Of a DNA stretch of 64,000 nucleotides, positions 40,591-52,540 are shown in pieces. This stretch comes from Thereva unica. Lineage: Eukaryota; Arthropoda; Insecta; Diptera; Therevidae. Position 1 is the stretch's first letter. Each line of letters begins with the position of its first letter. Location: assembly GCA_949987705.1 (NCBI GenBank), contig OX465282.1:39396039-39460038 (forward strand), read 5' to 3'. Made by a program: the position numbers and the translations under genes. A model generated the notes under the pieces. That model saw only the letters and a program-made list of their open reading frames with translations, was not told where the DNA came from and did not search any database.

Positions 40591-41158
40591 CTAATTTTTC
40601 AAACACATTGTTGCACTGTAAATATCAATAAATTATAGAAAATATAATTGTATGCAAAACATTGTGCAAAATAAAAAAAAAACTTTTTTATTTCTAAACG
40701 TGTACAAAAATTAAACACGTCTCCACCGCTAAACTACAAAAACGCTGACAAACAGTTCTACACCGTAAAGCGCTACCGCTACAAATGTGACGGCAACGCT
40801 ATCTTACGTGACGATCTGCAGTAACGCTATCTTAGAAACCACTACCGCGATATTCCACAGAACAATTTTTTGTGACGTCACTCACCGAAATAATACGGCC
40901 GCTACATGACGGTGCCGCTTCGTAGGAAACCATAGCTTAACGCTTTCACGCCTAAAGGTATGGTTTCCTAAGAAGCGGCACCATCATGTAGCGGCCGTAT
41001 TACTACGGTGAGTGACGTAAACAAAACGGTGTACAAAAATACGGCGAAAAATACGGCGACAATAGTTGTAAAGTAATACGGCCGCTACATGACGGTGCCG
41101 CTTCGTAGAAAACCAATGCTAGATTTCACAGTCATTTTGAATAATTCAATCGGTAAAA

Positions 41159-41471
41159 ATGGATGATCTTGAGGTCGCAGTTCTAATTTTCTTAGAAGTT
41201 GAGAATCTGAAGAAGAGTTTCAAAGAGACAGCGAATCCAAATTCAAATGTCGAACAGAAGAAGGTGCCTATTAATATTTTAGTGTTTCGTCATCTGCATA
41301 ATAATGCGAATAAATTCAGGGAATTCTTTCGCCTGACTCCTGTGTTGTTCGATTATGTGTTAAGTTATATAAAGGACGATATTATCACAAAGCCATCAAA
41401 TAGATTGAAGAATCCATTGTCACCAGAGCACAAATTGTGTCTCTTTGTTCACTTGACCATTGCAAAATCTG
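41159..41471 (+). pseudogene. Harbinger transposase N-terminal fragment
   Basis: From ATG 41159. MDDLEVAVLIFLEVENLKK leads to FREFFRLTPVLFDYVLSYIKD and NPLSPEHKLCLFVHLTIA, the N-terminal region before the DDE nuclease of HARBI1-like proteins. The frame leaves homology at the MITE (41472). No catalytic residue is present. Confidence 0.7.
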
Positions 41472-41811
41472 GGGGCGGTTCGTGTATGGCGAACGATGAT
41501 AATCGAACGAAAAGAAATTGAAGTCGAAAAATTTTGTCGACGAAAATTTTAGCGTTCGCATAGGTCGAAAGAAATTTTTTCGTGTCCCTGATAGAAACCA
41601 CAATATTGAAAGACGCAAAATGTTACAACTGCTGTAAAAATATACAACTATTTATTATTTGAAGATTATTAATCATAATAAGGCAAAACTCGATAGCCCA
41701 CGACCTTTCGAGTGCCTTTCGTCGGCTTCAGACGAAAATTTTAAATTTTTCGACCTACGCGAACCCGAGACGAAAAAAAAATTTCGTTTTCGACATACAC
41801 GAACCGGCCCC
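41472..41811. mobile_element. 340-bp MITE inside Harbinger copy 2
   Basis: Left end GGGGCGGTTCGTGTATGGCGA, right end complement of GGGGCCGGTTCGTGTATGTC. It separates the transposase exon from the 3' part. TG may be duplicated at the edges. No coding region. Confidence 0.6.
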
Positions 41812-42157
41812 TGATATTTCGAACACATTGTTGCACTGTAAATATCAATAAATTATAGAAAATATAATTGTATGCAAAACATTGTGCAAAATGAAAAAAA
41901 CCTTTTTTTATTTCTCAACATGTACAAAATTTAAACACGTCTCCACCGCTAAACTACAAAAACGTTGACAAACAGTTCTACACCGTAAAGCGCTACCGCT
42001 ACAAATGTGACGGCAACGCTATCTTTCGTGACGATCTGCAGTTACGCTATCTTAGAAACCACTACCGCGATATTCCACAGAACAATTTTTTGTGACGTCA
42101 CTCACCGTAATAATACGGCCGCTATATGACGGTGCCGCTTCGTAGGAAACCATAGCT

Positions 42158-43743
42158 TTAGCCGCTGGACCGATTTTGATGAAATTTGCAACAGACATAA
42201 TTTAGACCTTGGAGACGGACATAGGCTACTTTTTTTTGGAGAAAAAAGGGTTGAAGGGGGTGAAATGGGGTTCAATAAGTTGTAAGGGGATTTTTTTTCT
42301 TTACTTTTTTTCTATTGTATAAAAAGTAACTGATTGACAGACAACGCACAACCTAAACCGCTAGAGCTAAAGGGCTGAAATTTTGACAGTGCATCCGTAG
42401 CGATTTTTCGAAATTCATCCCCTAAGGGGGTGAAATAGGGTCAACTCAAAACCGCTGGAGCTATAAGGCTGAAATTTTGACAGTGCATCCCTATAATGAC
42501 GTGGACATCCACTAAGAAGGGATTTTTTGAAATTCATCCCCTAAGGCGGTGAAATGGGGTTTACCCAAACCGCTGGAGCTATAGGGCTGAAATTTTGACA
42601 GTGCATCCCTTTAATGACGTGCAAATCCACTAATAAAGCGATTTTTCAAAATTCTTCCCCTAAGGGGGGGAAATGGGGTTTACCCAAACCGCTAGAGCTA
42701 TAGGGCTGAAATTTTGACAGTGCATCCCTATAATGATGTGGACATTCACTAAAAAGCGATTTTTCGAAATTCATCCCCTAAGGGGGTGAAATGGGGTTTA
42801 CCCAAACCGCTGGAGCTATAGGGCTGAAATTTTGACAGTGAATCCCTTTAATGACGTGGACATCCACTATTAAAGCGATTTTTCGAAATTCTTCTCCTAA
42901 GTGGGTGAAATGGGGTCAACCCAAAACCGCTGGAACTATAGGGCTGAAATTTTGACAGTGCATCCCTATAATGGCGTGGACATCCACTAAAAAGCGATTT
43001 TTCAAAATTCATCCCCTAAGGGGTTGAAATGGGGTTTATCCAAACCGCTAAATTTATAATGCTGAAATTTTGACAGTGCATCCCTACAATATCACGGACA
43101 TCCACTAAAAAGCGATTTTTCGAAATTCATCCCCTAAGGGGGTGAAATAAGGTTTACCCAAACCCCTGGAGCTATAGGGCTGAAATTTTGACAGTGCATC
43201 CCCAATGGGGGTTAACCCAAACCGCTGGAGCTAAACGGCTGAAATTTTGACAGTGCATCTCTATAATGACGTGGACATTCACTAAGAGGCGATTACTCGA
43301 AATTCATCCCCTAAGGGGGTGAAATGGGGTTAACCCAAACCTCTGAAGCTGAAGGTCTGAAATTTTGACAGTGCATCCCTATAATCACGTAGAAATGAAT
43401 GACTCGAAATTTACTTTACTTAATATTCATTTGTGATTGCTTCATAATTTCATGCACCCACGTAAATAGGCGAACAAACTCAACGAACGTTCGTCATACC
43501 CTAAAATGTCACTTCCTTTGATGACATATACATGCCAATCTCTGCTTCAAAACCTGCAGATTTGTTGAGCAGAGGTGATATACGCAGCAATTTGTTTACC
43601 ATATTTATCAAAAAAATGCACTATAATAAATCCTTTTTAGGGATAATAACAGCTGACTTTTTTGTTTGTTTTTTTTTGAAGGAAAACATTGCACATACAG
43701 TTTTTATTTAAAGGCGTTGCAAGGCACGCGGGTTTTATGCTAG
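42158..43743 (+). mobile_element. Non-autonomous Helitron with internal tandem array, copy 1
   Basis: The 3' end reads GGCACGCGGGTTTTATGCTAG followed by T, the CTRR terminus and T flank of canonical Helitrons. The last ~330 bp match the copy ending at 63510. The 5' terminus is not clear. The CTAG end falls in the Copia integrase reading at FIDD. Confidence 0.6.
42350..43390 (+). repeat. ~119-bp tandem array within Helitron copy 1
   Basis: Roughly nine to ten units with the core GGCTGAAATTTTGACAGTGC and the spacer GCGATTTTTCGAAATTCATC-CCCTAAGGGGGTGAAATGGGG. Some units are shortened. No gene. Confidence 0.85.
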
Positions 43744-43975
43744 TCATCAATAAAAGTTAAATAATAAAGTGATTTTGACATAGATTCGGTCTTCATGGGA
43801 CCACATATGTCGGAATGAATTAGTTCTAATATTCTATTAGTTTTATTACCTTCATGATTTTGGAAAGGCTTAGCGGTTTGCTTTGAGCGTATGCATGTTT
43901 CACATTGCAATTCATCATTTGTAAAGGACATGGCCCATTTTTGTATGGGCGTGTGCATAGCTATCGAACTTAGTG
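43744..43975 (-). pseudogene. Copia integrase N-terminal fragment
   Basis: Reads CETCIRSKQTAKPF (Cys pair of the HHCC zinc region) and ELIHSDICGPMKTES with the first catalytic Asp, then YYLTFIDD before the Helitron end at 43743. The rest of the integrase is missing. Confidence 0.7.
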
Positions 43976-44127
43976 TACACCAATAATTTTTGGTGTTTTA
44001 TATTCGTGAATATTGGCACATTAATTTGTTATAAATAAAAAACTCAAGGAACTTGTCATTAAAACAGACTAGACATAAACAGTTTCATTAAATATTTTAA
44101 TCAGATCGCTTGCAATAAGTGGTTTTA

Positions 44128-44334
44128 TGCTAATATCTCTTAAACGGCAGGTCCTATCATAAAATAGTGTTTATAGGGGATATGAGTAATTTAAGTCTTT
44201 AAAACTGCTATATCTCATGAACGGCAGCTCGTACAAGAAAATGTATAATATCATTTTTTGTAGATAATCTCATGATCTACAAACTCTGTAAACGCTATTT
44301 AATGATAGGACTTGCCGTTTAAAAGATATTAGCA
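44128..44334. mobile_element. ~207-bp foldback element
   Basis: Left arm GCTAATATCTCTTAAACGGC and right arm (complement of GCTAATATCTTTTAAACGGC) continue as imperfect inverted repeats over ~45 bp each. A related AACGGCAG motif lies in the centre. No coding region. Confidence 0.55.
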
Positions 44335-44559
44335 CAAACCCGAATTTTCTGTTTTTAGGGTAGCATACAACCAATTTTACGAAACATCAACAATGATAAC
44401 CAGTTAATAGTAGGTTACCAGGGGGGCAAAATCGTACCGTCACCTCCTCGCTGGTGCCTCCTGGATAACCAACCGACGACGGACGTACTCAGTGCCCGGG
44501 GGTATAGCTGGGCCACCCTATCCGATGGGGTATAATTAACGGATCCGGTCCTCCTGGTA

Positions 44560-45573
44560 GTGGGGTTGGGCGTTGGGCTAACTACCGGACCCTGTAAAAA
44601 CACATCAGTTAAGACACCCGATGCAAAGCCTCGGAACGGACGGAAAAAACGGCAACGACTACGGCAACAGCACCTGGAAATGATTTTTGGAACATGGAAC
44701 ACGCGAAGTATGTACCGAACTGCATCAGTTAAGTCACTACTAGACGAAGTGAGCAGATATAAAATCAAATTACTCGCGTTACAAGAGATCAGATGGATAG
44801 GAAACGGGACAATGGACCTTGGCAACTACAGGATATTCTACAGCTGCGGAAGGGAGCACCACTTAGGAGTAGGCTTCGTAATACACAAGTCAATCATAGA
44901 TAATATCATAGAGTTCAAGCCAATCAGTGAACGTCTATGTTCAATACGACTCCGAACGAAATTCTTCACCCTCACAATCATAAATGTACATGCGGAGACG
45001 GAGGAGAAAGCGGACACGACAAAGGACACTTTCTACTACAAGCTTGAACACGCATATGACACGGCCCCTTCCAATGACATCAAGATGGTGATAGGAGACC
45101 TCAACGCCAAAATTGGAAGAGAGAACTGGTACAGACCAACCATTGGAAAAGAAAGTCTCCACGAAACATCAAATAATAACGGACAACGTGTTATCGATTT
45201 TGCAATGAGCAAAAATATGATCGTCAGCTCAACATATTTTCCAAGAAAGGACATTCACAAATACACATGGCAATCTCCCAGCGAAAGGTACTGCAATCAA
45301 ATAGACCATATACTTATAGACAGAAGGGAAGCTTCCAGTATCCTTCAAGTAAGATCCTACAGAGGTGCGAATTGTGAATCGGACCACTTCCTAGTTAAAG
45401 CTAGATTCAGATGTCGGCTGTCCACTCAAGAACAAAGAAGCAACAAAGTAAAGAAATTCGACGTTGACCGCCTCCAGGAACAGACCGTATTGGAGAGATA
45501 CCAGGCAACGTTAGCAGAGAGGATAGGTCCAAGCCTAAACATAAATAATGAAGACACAATTGAGGGAAAATGA
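44560..45573 (+). pseudogene. RTE endonuclease domain
   Basis: Open from a GTG at 44560 (first in-frame ATG just before IFGTWNTRSM, ~44681). Motifs: GTWNTRSM, LLALQEIRW, IINVHAETEEK, MVIGDLNAKIG, IDHILIDRRE and CESDHFLVKARF: the full AP-like endonuclease including the terminal SDH. It ends at TGA 45571-45573, after which the same frame continues (RTILTDVTKETVGYK), so this is one nonsense change. Confidence 0.8.
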
Positions 45574-46499
45574 ACAAGACTGAGGACGATACTGACAGAT
45601 GTCACGAAGGAAACTGTAGGCTACAAACGCACTGCCAGAGCCAATGATTGGTACGACGAGGAATGTAAAACAGCTATAGAGGCCAGAAATAGAAATAGGA
45701 AAATTTACATAGAGAGACCGACGAGGAGCAAGAAACTGAAATATGAAGAAACAAGAAGAACCGCAAAAACATCTGCAGGAAGAAGAAAAGGCAATTCCTC
45801 AACAATCACATCCTGAGAGCAGAGGAAAACTTTGCCCGAAACAAAACCAGGGAAGCATATAAGGAAGTAAACTTCTTCAAGAAAGGCTTCAAACCCTCCT
45901 CCGGCATATGTAGAACGAAAGAAGGCACTATAGTTACAGGCAGCGAAGATGTAAAGAAAAGATGGAAGGAATTTTTTAGCGAGCTGCTGAACGCAAACGA
46001 GAGCATCCGACACGTACCAGAACCCCGTCCACAACATAACGATGACACCAGAGAAACAAACGAACCCACTCTGGAAGAAGTACAAAGTGCCATACGACTC
46101 TTAAGAAATAAAAAATCTCCAGGAATTGATAACATCCCAGCAGAGCTGATCAAGCAAGGAGGCGAACCGCTTTCAGCAGCTATACATGAATTACTATGCT
46201 GCATATGGAGGAACGAAAAAATGCCTGAAGATTGGGAGCAAAGCATTATCTGCCCAATACACAAGAAAGGAGATAGATTCAACTGTGCAAATTACAGAGG
46301 CATATCTCTTTTAAGCACAGTGTATAAAATAATGACCAATATAATTAAGGCCAGACTGGAACCTTATGCAGAAGCCGTAATAAGTGAATACCAAGCTGGA
46401 TTTAGAAGAAATAGGTCAACGATGGATCAACTTTTTTCAATAAGGCAAATCCTCCGAAAATGCTGGGAATACAACATCGACGTGTATCAACTTTTTTAA
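45574..46499 (+). pseudogene. RTE linker and first half of RT
   Basis: The first frame continues to a stop near 45815; after a frame change near 45775 the second frame carries RWKEFFSELLN, KKSPGIDNIPAELIK, WEQSIICPIHKKGD, NYRGISLLSTVYKI and YQAGFRRNRSTMDQLF. It ends at TAA 46497-46499, created by one extra T in the run in QLF. Confidence 0.8.
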
Positions 46500-47580
46500 A
46501 CAAGCATACGACAGCATCGACAGGGAAAAAATGTATGCGACAATGCTGGACCTAAACATACCCCTAAAGATAGTGAAACTGACTAAAATGACAATGGAAA
46601 ATACAAGGTGTGCAGTCAGAATACAAGGAGAATTGACGGAGTCCTTCCCAGTCAAGCAAGGCCTAAAGCAGGGCGATGGGCTGGCACCCATGCTATTTAA
46701 TCTCTGCCTTGAAGGAGTAATTCGCAAAGTAAACATAGATGCGAACGCAACTCTGCTTAACAAATCAAAACAGTTGGCAGGATATGCCGACGACATAAAC
46801 TGCCTTGCCAGATCACTGTCATACCTTAGAGAAGTATTCACAGAATTAGAAGATGGAGCTAAACACATAGGGCTGCAAATAAATGCAGAGAAAAGCAAGA
46901 TTCTAATTCAGTCAAGGGTGGAAAGAAGAAGAAGAAACCACAACACCACCTGGGGGGAATATAACTTCGAACGGGTAAGCCAATTTAACTACCTGGGGTC
47001 CACAGTCAGTGAAGACAACGATGAAACGATAGACGTACAAAGAAGAATAAACGCCGCAAACAGAACATACTTCTCACTACTGCCAGTAATGAAATCCAGA
47101 GATATCCACAGAAAAACAAAAATAAGAGTCTACAAAACCATCATACGTACAGTAGCTACGTACGGTTGTGAAGCATGGAGTATCTCCCAAAAATCCGCCG
47201 ACAAGTTGGATATATTTGAGAGGAAGGTTCTCCGAAGGATATACGGCCCAATTAATGAAGACAATGCATGGAGAATACGCTACAATCACGAATTGTACGA
47301 CTTATACAAAGAATGTAAACTTTCGACTCATGCCAAGCTACTGCGTTTACGTTGGGCCGGTCATGTCCAAAGAATGGAAGACTCAAGGATACCAAAAAAA
47401 TCCCTGTATCTACTACCAGATGGCAAAAGACCAGTTGGCAAACCACGGTCAAGATGGGAAGATAATGTTAAGACCGATGCAGCGAAACTGCTCAACGCGA
47501 GAAACTGGAGACAAGCTGCGGAGCAGAGAGACGTCTGGAGGAAGAAGCTGAAGGAGGCCAAGGCTCGAATTGGGCCGTAG
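46500..47580 (+). pseudogene. RTE RT catalytic half and C-terminus
   Basis: Resumes after the T-run indel with KQAYDSIDREKMY (catalytic Asp region), then FPVKQGLKQGDGLAPMLFN, the YADD in AGYADDINCLA, and the C-terminal blocks RRIYGPINEDNAWRIRYN, GHVQRMEDSRIPKK, GRPRSRW-like PVGKPRSRWEDNVK and NWRQAAEQRDVWRK. It stops at 47578-47580, 17 bp before the element end. Confidence 0.82.
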
Positions 47581-47725
47581 AGCCATCGAAGAAGAAGTAG
47601 GTTACCAAAATTCCCTTTAGATCGGTCTTCATTTAGCGGTTGCGGAAGACATAACACTCCGACGTGGTTGTCTTCTGCTAATTTCGACGGTTGTGACTCA
47701 GTCGGCTGCTTAAAAAAAGTGAGCT

Positions 47726-47928
47726 CATACAACATCCAAGAGTTCAAACTAGAAACTCACTGCCTCCTCCACATGCATCCTCCGGACCACTTTTAACCTA
47801 TCACATAATTTTTCTATCCAAAAGCTAAGCTTACTACTAGACATTGCACCATGTAGTAAACGACATAACGGACTGGTAGTATAAGGGGTGGAACCTAAGT
47901 TTAGACTCTTTCACATAAAAAAAAAGAT
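47726..47928 (+). mobile_element. LINE B copy 3, 3' end only
   Basis: Starts in the last ORF2 codons (TACAACATCCAAGAGTTCAAAC) and ends with the shared tail CTAGACATTGCACC and a poly-A run. Bases 47608-47725 and 47929-48302 hold no gene I can support. Confidence 0.75.
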
Positions 47929-48302
47929 AACAGATGTTCCTAATGAGGGCATTTGTTGTCCATTGAAATGTCTACAAGTAGTATGCATGGTGTGGAACGT
48001 CCGTTATGCCGTCCATACACGACGAGACATGTTGTTCAACTTGGTTGTGTATTACAAGTTTGTCTTGTGTGGAATTGTTGGCCAGTCAAATTGTGTGTGT
48101 GTGTGTGCAAACAGCACGGACAAGAAATGAACCAAGTTGATCAACATGGCTCCTTGTATTTCGGCGACATTATATTTATCTTTCTCTATGGTGCATTATG
48201 GCGGAAGTTGACAAAAGATTCTTTGAATTCATCTTGAATTACTTATGCCCGATTTCTTCACTTTAAATATATCCACGGGTTTTCTAACTTTAGAATAAAA
48301 AA

Positions 48303-49620
48303 AATAAATGGTTAAAAAAATTTTTTAAAAAAAATTCTTTTCATTAAGGGGTTATATCTATGTGACGGTCAAAAAACAAGGCTTTTTTCAGGATTTTTTT
48401 TTGCATTGATTTTGTGAGAAAGGTATTACAAATAATATACCAATCGATAGGGCAACTCTTCAAGAGTACAAAAAAAATTTTTTTATATGAAGTTTAAAAC
48501 AAAATGGCGGCTGTAGATCATAGTAAAGTATGTAGTATTTTCAAAAGGTGTTCCGCGGCCGGACACATTACGCAGCCCCATCAGCATCTGGAACAATACA
48601 AATTTTTTTTTATTATCTTCATGAGTTTTGCTAGTGAAGTACCCACGATTATATTTTTAGAATTTTTTTTCGCAAAATAGCGGCGGTTTAAAAAAAATTT
48701 GTTTTTTTGACGAAAAAAATCGATTTAAATTGTTTATAATTTTTTTTCTAGTTAACCAATCGCAAAAATCGTGTGTACTTCACTAGATAATCATATTAAG
48801 AAGCTACAGTTAAAATTTCAAGTAAATCGGATGAAAACTGACGGAGTTTGGTGTCCGGCCGATTTCACAAACATGGTTTCGAGAAAAACGCGTTTGAAGT
48901 TTTAAAACGTTGTAGATCTGTGAATTTTTTTTTTGTTTTTAGCCTTTTGGGGAGCTCCCTGGCCCCCTTAGAGGCAAGGGGGTATTTTTCTGGTATTTTT
49001 TACTAATAGTAGGTACCGTTACGCAAATTTTGCGGGGTCTTGGAGCCTCCTACGACCTGTGGAGCCTCCTACGGCCGTGAGAGGCAAAATAGAGGTAAAT
49101 TTTAGTGCATTTTCGAGTTTTGGAGTTGCTTCAGAAAATTAATTCTCAGAAATTGTCTGAAGTATATTAGTATTTGGACTTTTTTTATTCCAATTCTAGG
49201 GATGTTTTGGCATACTTTTAACCAATAAAAAAAAATCGAAAAATTTTTTTTTCTCATAGATATAACCCCTTAACTAAAAAATGTACTGAAAAGTAAAAAA
49301 TAAAAAATATTTTAAAGAAAGCGTGAAATTTCAATTTTAATGAAAAAGTTAATTAAAAGAATGGCGCATTTTTCATCAAAAATTGAAAATATAACTGTAA
49401 ATCGCGTGAGATTTACAATAACCCTCAATTTTTTGCTTTGTTAATTTCAAATTCTAACAAAAATTTTTGATGAAAAATGCGCCATTCTTTTAATTAACTT
49501 TTTCATTAAAATTGAAATTTCACGCTTTCTTTAAAATATTTTTTATTTTTTACTTTTCAGTACATTTTTTAGTTAATGAAAAGAATTTTTTTTAAAAAAT
49601 TTTTTTAACCATTTATTTTA
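48303..49620. repeat. Long palindrome (foldback element) with inserted TTAA MITE
   Basis: Without the MITE, the left arm (48303-48347 plus 49274-49384) is complementary to the right arm (49462-49620), perfectly so over the inner 111 bp. The loop is 77 bp and contains its own stem, TGTAAATC/GATTTACA. No coding capacity. Confidence 0.85.
48348..49269. mobile_element. TTAA-type MITE (piggyBac-like target)
   Basis: 922 bp with TIR GGGGTTATATCTATG and its complement CATAGATATAACCCC, flanked by TTAA at 48344-48347 and 49270-49273. The empty site TTAA is seen in the opposite palindrome arm at 49573-49576. No ORF of note. Confidence 0.8.
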
Positions 49621-49639
49621 TTTTCTACTTTTTAGTTTA

Positions 49640-50632
49640 TTATATGTATTCCGCCATTTTATGATGGCAATTCTATTAGATTTAAAATTACGTCACACAG
49701 TTTACTGTATTCATTTTATACCCATGTCGTGGGCTCGGTGGAACATAATTGCAAAAACGGCCGCCATCTCGGAACAGTCTTCTTGATTTTTTTTACAAAA
49801 AGGTCAAATTTCATTTAGTACTTATACATGATGAGTTGAACTCAAGTTGAACCCAAGTCTAACTACATGTAAACGGGAGTCGAGTTGGGTTAAGGTTGAC
49901 TGAACTCGACTCAGCTCTGCTACCTGGGTTTAGTTGAAATTATGCATACGGACATGAGTTCAGTATTTGAGTAGTTGAATTTAGTTGACAGCAGCATCTC
50001 TGTGTTTGTTTGTGATTTTTTGTAACGTGTATTGCTTCTTTATTATCAACTCACCCTTAACTCAACTATTCATCTCATCATTCATACACATTAACCACCC
50101 GAACTACGAGTGTGTGCAAAATTGGAAGTTGATCGGTTATATTTTCTACTTTTTAGTCTATTATAAGCTTTCCGCAATTTAGTGTTGGCCGCCATTTTGA
50201 ATTTGGAATGACGCCACATAGCTTATTGTGTTCTACCTGTCATATCCTTTCATTTAATACCCATGCCAGAGGGCCGCGGAGCACAATTTCAAAAATCGGG
50301 CGCCATTTTGGAACCGCCATCTTGATATTTTTACAAAATGGCCAGATTGCATTGTCATCCAAACTAAACGTGTATGCAAAATTTCAGCTCTATCCGAAAC
50401 CGGGAAGTGGGTCAAATTTAACTTCCAAGATTTGACGACAAACAGTGTAAGTAAAATAAAAGCGGGCGCCATTTTGGAACCGCTATCTTGATATTTTTAC
50501 AAAATGGCCAGATTGCATTGTCATCCAAACTAAACGTGTATGCAAAATTTCAGCTCTACCCGAAACCGGGAAGTGGGTCAAATTTAACTTCCAAGATTTG
50601 ACGACAAACAGTGCAAGTTAAATAAAAGAATT
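49640..50632 (+). repeat. GCCGCCAT-type repeat region with a 166-bp duplication
   Basis: Units share wording with the 37.7-38.6-kb array (TTTCATTTAATACCCATG, GCCGCCATTTTG). The block starting CGCCATTTTGGAACCGC at 50301 is repeated at 50467 (166-bp period). Bases ~49825-50110 look like separate inserted sequence of unknown kind. No gene. Confidence 0.65.
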
Positions 50633-50828
50633 TAATAACCTTGGATTAAATGTTGGACGGTTTTCTTCATTCGAATCGAAAGTTACGTATACCACAGATA
50701 GTTAACCTATCATTCATATGGCAGCTCTGACAAATGTTTGGCTTTTGCGCAAGTCGTCGAAAAAAATCGCCAAATTATAATGTCAAACGTCGTTGAAATA
50801 ATTTAAAAAACTTTTGATTTGTCATTAG

Positions 50829-50926
50829 GGCCCGTTTTCATCGACCTGGATAATAATAAGACAGAATATCCAAGATATTTATTACCCATGGAATCATGGA
50901 TATAACCGTGTCCATGAAACCGGGCC
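50829..50926. mobile_element. 98-bp MITE with TAG target duplication
   Basis: Ends GGCCCGTTTTCATCGACC and the complement of GGCCCGGTTTCATGGACA, with TAG on each side (50826-50828, 50927-50929). Confidence 0.65.
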
Positions 50927-50929
50927 TAG

Positions 50930-51506
50930 GTGACAGAGAGTATTTAAATTAATGCTCTCATCTATGTATGAAGAATATATAGATATTTATTTTATTTTTG
51001 CAGTTAAAATGGAAAAGGAAAAATAATATAGTGCCAATTTTACCCAAAGTGCAACATGTCGAAAGTTTATTAAAGAATATGTTCCCCAAATTCAATATCG
51101 TAGACTGTTTCTCTAAAATAAATGGTACAACCCAATATGACGAGCCAATATCGACAATTACATATTTTGGCATATTGGATTCTGCCTTAGCACCACACAC
51201 CTAATTTTAATATTTTCCATTAAATTTTCTTCGCTCTCATCGGTAATATTTTGACATTTCGAACTAACCAAGGGATAAACCCTCAAAATTGACGAGATAA
51301 CTTTAATCCTCCGATAAGTCTTAACCCAAGGATAGCAAGAGTGAAGAAACCCAATTTCTCCAGTTAAACTATGGACAACATTAGCAGAGGTATAACCCAA
51401 TGTGAAGAAATCGGGCATTAATCTTCTTAAATAAAACTGACAAGTTCAGAGAGGTTAAAAAGTACGTATTAATTCATTTTTTTATGTTTGTTATACAATA
51501 TATTTA
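50930..51506. other. No recognised gene between MITE and Copia
   Basis: Two open frames (50998-51204 plus, 51158-51418 minus) have no motif I recognise. The stretch may be another decayed insertion. Confidence 0.3.
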
Positions 51507-52182
51507 CTACAAATGTGTACATGGAATGTACTTTTTTGTCCATGTCCTTTTGTTGGGAGACCATACACCATACTGGGCGTTTTCATTTAACAAGCAATTT
51601 GGTTTTATATAATCCACTACCATGTATAGATAATTTTTTCTTTTAGCAAGTGGTAGTACTAAGTTCCTTTTACGATCTTTCAACCAAGCTTTATTTTCAT
51701 TAAAACTGATTTTACCAAATTTACGTGTAAGTTTACTTGTGGATATTAGATTACAGTTTAATTCTGGAACAAAAAGTACTCGATTAAGTTTTATTTCATT
51801 ATGATTATTTCCTATTTTAATATTCAATATTATAGATCCAATACCATATATTTTGAGCAATTGATTGTTCCCAAGTTTAATGTACATATTTAATTTCTTC
51901 AGGTGCTTTGATATCATCAAAAAATTGTTTGTTATTGCAGATATGGGAAGTAGTCCCACTATCAAGATTCCAAATTGACTTAACACTATTGCTATTACAG
52001 GACTGATATTAGTGCAATTTATAGCATGTTCACTTGTTAATATAAATCCAAGTTCTTCTTCAGCTTCACGCGATGTACCAGCTACATTATAAGATCGTTG
52101 TTTATTGTTCCAACAGTTTTTTGTGTCATGTCCCGTTGCCTTGGCTTGTATCGTGAATAATTTATAGTTTTATGGGCAACTG
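51507..52182 (-). pseudogene. Copia zinc knuckle, protease and pre-integrase region
   Basis: From right to left: GHDTKNCWNNKQ (zinc-knuckle end), a decayed protease start near 51985, then IKLGNNQLLKIYGIGSI, NRVLFVPELNCNLISTSKLTR and AKRKNYLYMVVDY, the usual Copia protease to GAG-pre-integrase wording. The reading falls out of homology after NAQYGVW near 51560. Confidence 0.65.
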
Positions 52183-52540
52183 TTATATAGTTTTATGGGC
52201 AACTGTGTTATCATAATTATTGTGGTTGTTGCGTTCACCTACTGCCACTAATCTTTTGTATACATCATCTAATTTTGGCAAGTCATGTTGTGCATCAAAT
52301 GCTGCTCTAATGTCTTTATATTCTTCTGCTAAACTGTCAAGTAAAAGAACCACAAGCAGATCTTCATCAATAAAATTAGGGCTTAATTCTTTCAATTTAT
52401 TTACTGTGCTTTTAAACTCACGAATATATAGGTATATATCAATTGATTGACTTTTTTCCATTTGTAAGTTGACTAATTTTCGAAAATGTGTAACCTTTTG
52501 CCTAGCAGCACTTTTTTCATATAGCAGCACTTTTTTCATT
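52183..52540 (-). pseudogene. Copia gag, second part (UBN2-like)
   Basis: YEKSAARQKVTHFRKLVNLQM, VNKLKELSPNFIDEDLLVVLL and LPEEY-like LAEEYKDIRAAF follow the UBN2/gag pattern. It is the direct continuation of the gag piece ending KEVWECLKGLF at ~59033, so LINE B (52541-59040) splits gag. Confidence 0.72.

Larger units (their letters stand above)
40297..40934 (+). mobile_element. PIF/Harbinger element, right-hand part (copy 1)
   Basis: Contains the transposase C-terminus on the plus strand, a converging MADF ORF on the minus strand, 3' sequence repeated at 41812-42157, and the terminal sequence (ACGGCCGCTACATGACGG ... GGAAACCATAG). The left part is absent beyond the Helentron. Confidence 0.65.
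40957..42157 (+). mobile_element. PIF/Harbinger element, copy 2, internally deleted and MITE-interrupted
   Basis: The left TIR (TATGGTTTCCTAAGAAGCGG, 40957) and right TIR (complement, ending near 42157) match copy 1. An outward-facing TIR-like copy also lies at ~41072-41118. The N-terminal transposase exon is followed by the MITE and then directly by 3' sequence. Confidence 0.65.
44421..47597 (+). mobile_element. RTE-type LINE, full length with 10-bp target duplication
   Basis: TAGGTTACCA lies at 44411-44420 and again at 47598-47607. The element is 3.18 kb and encodes one endonuclease-RT protein, ending with a short GAA-rich 3' tail right after the stop, as in RTE elements. One stop and two frame changes disable it. 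Confidence 0.85.

Noticed and set aside
37228..43390. CRISPR-like arrays
   Set aside because: Units are contiguous tandem repeats of 99-128 bp without unique spacers, and the window is eukaryotic.
50998..51418. Possible small host gene
   Set aside because: Two overlapping frames on opposite strands with no recognised domain or splice structure.
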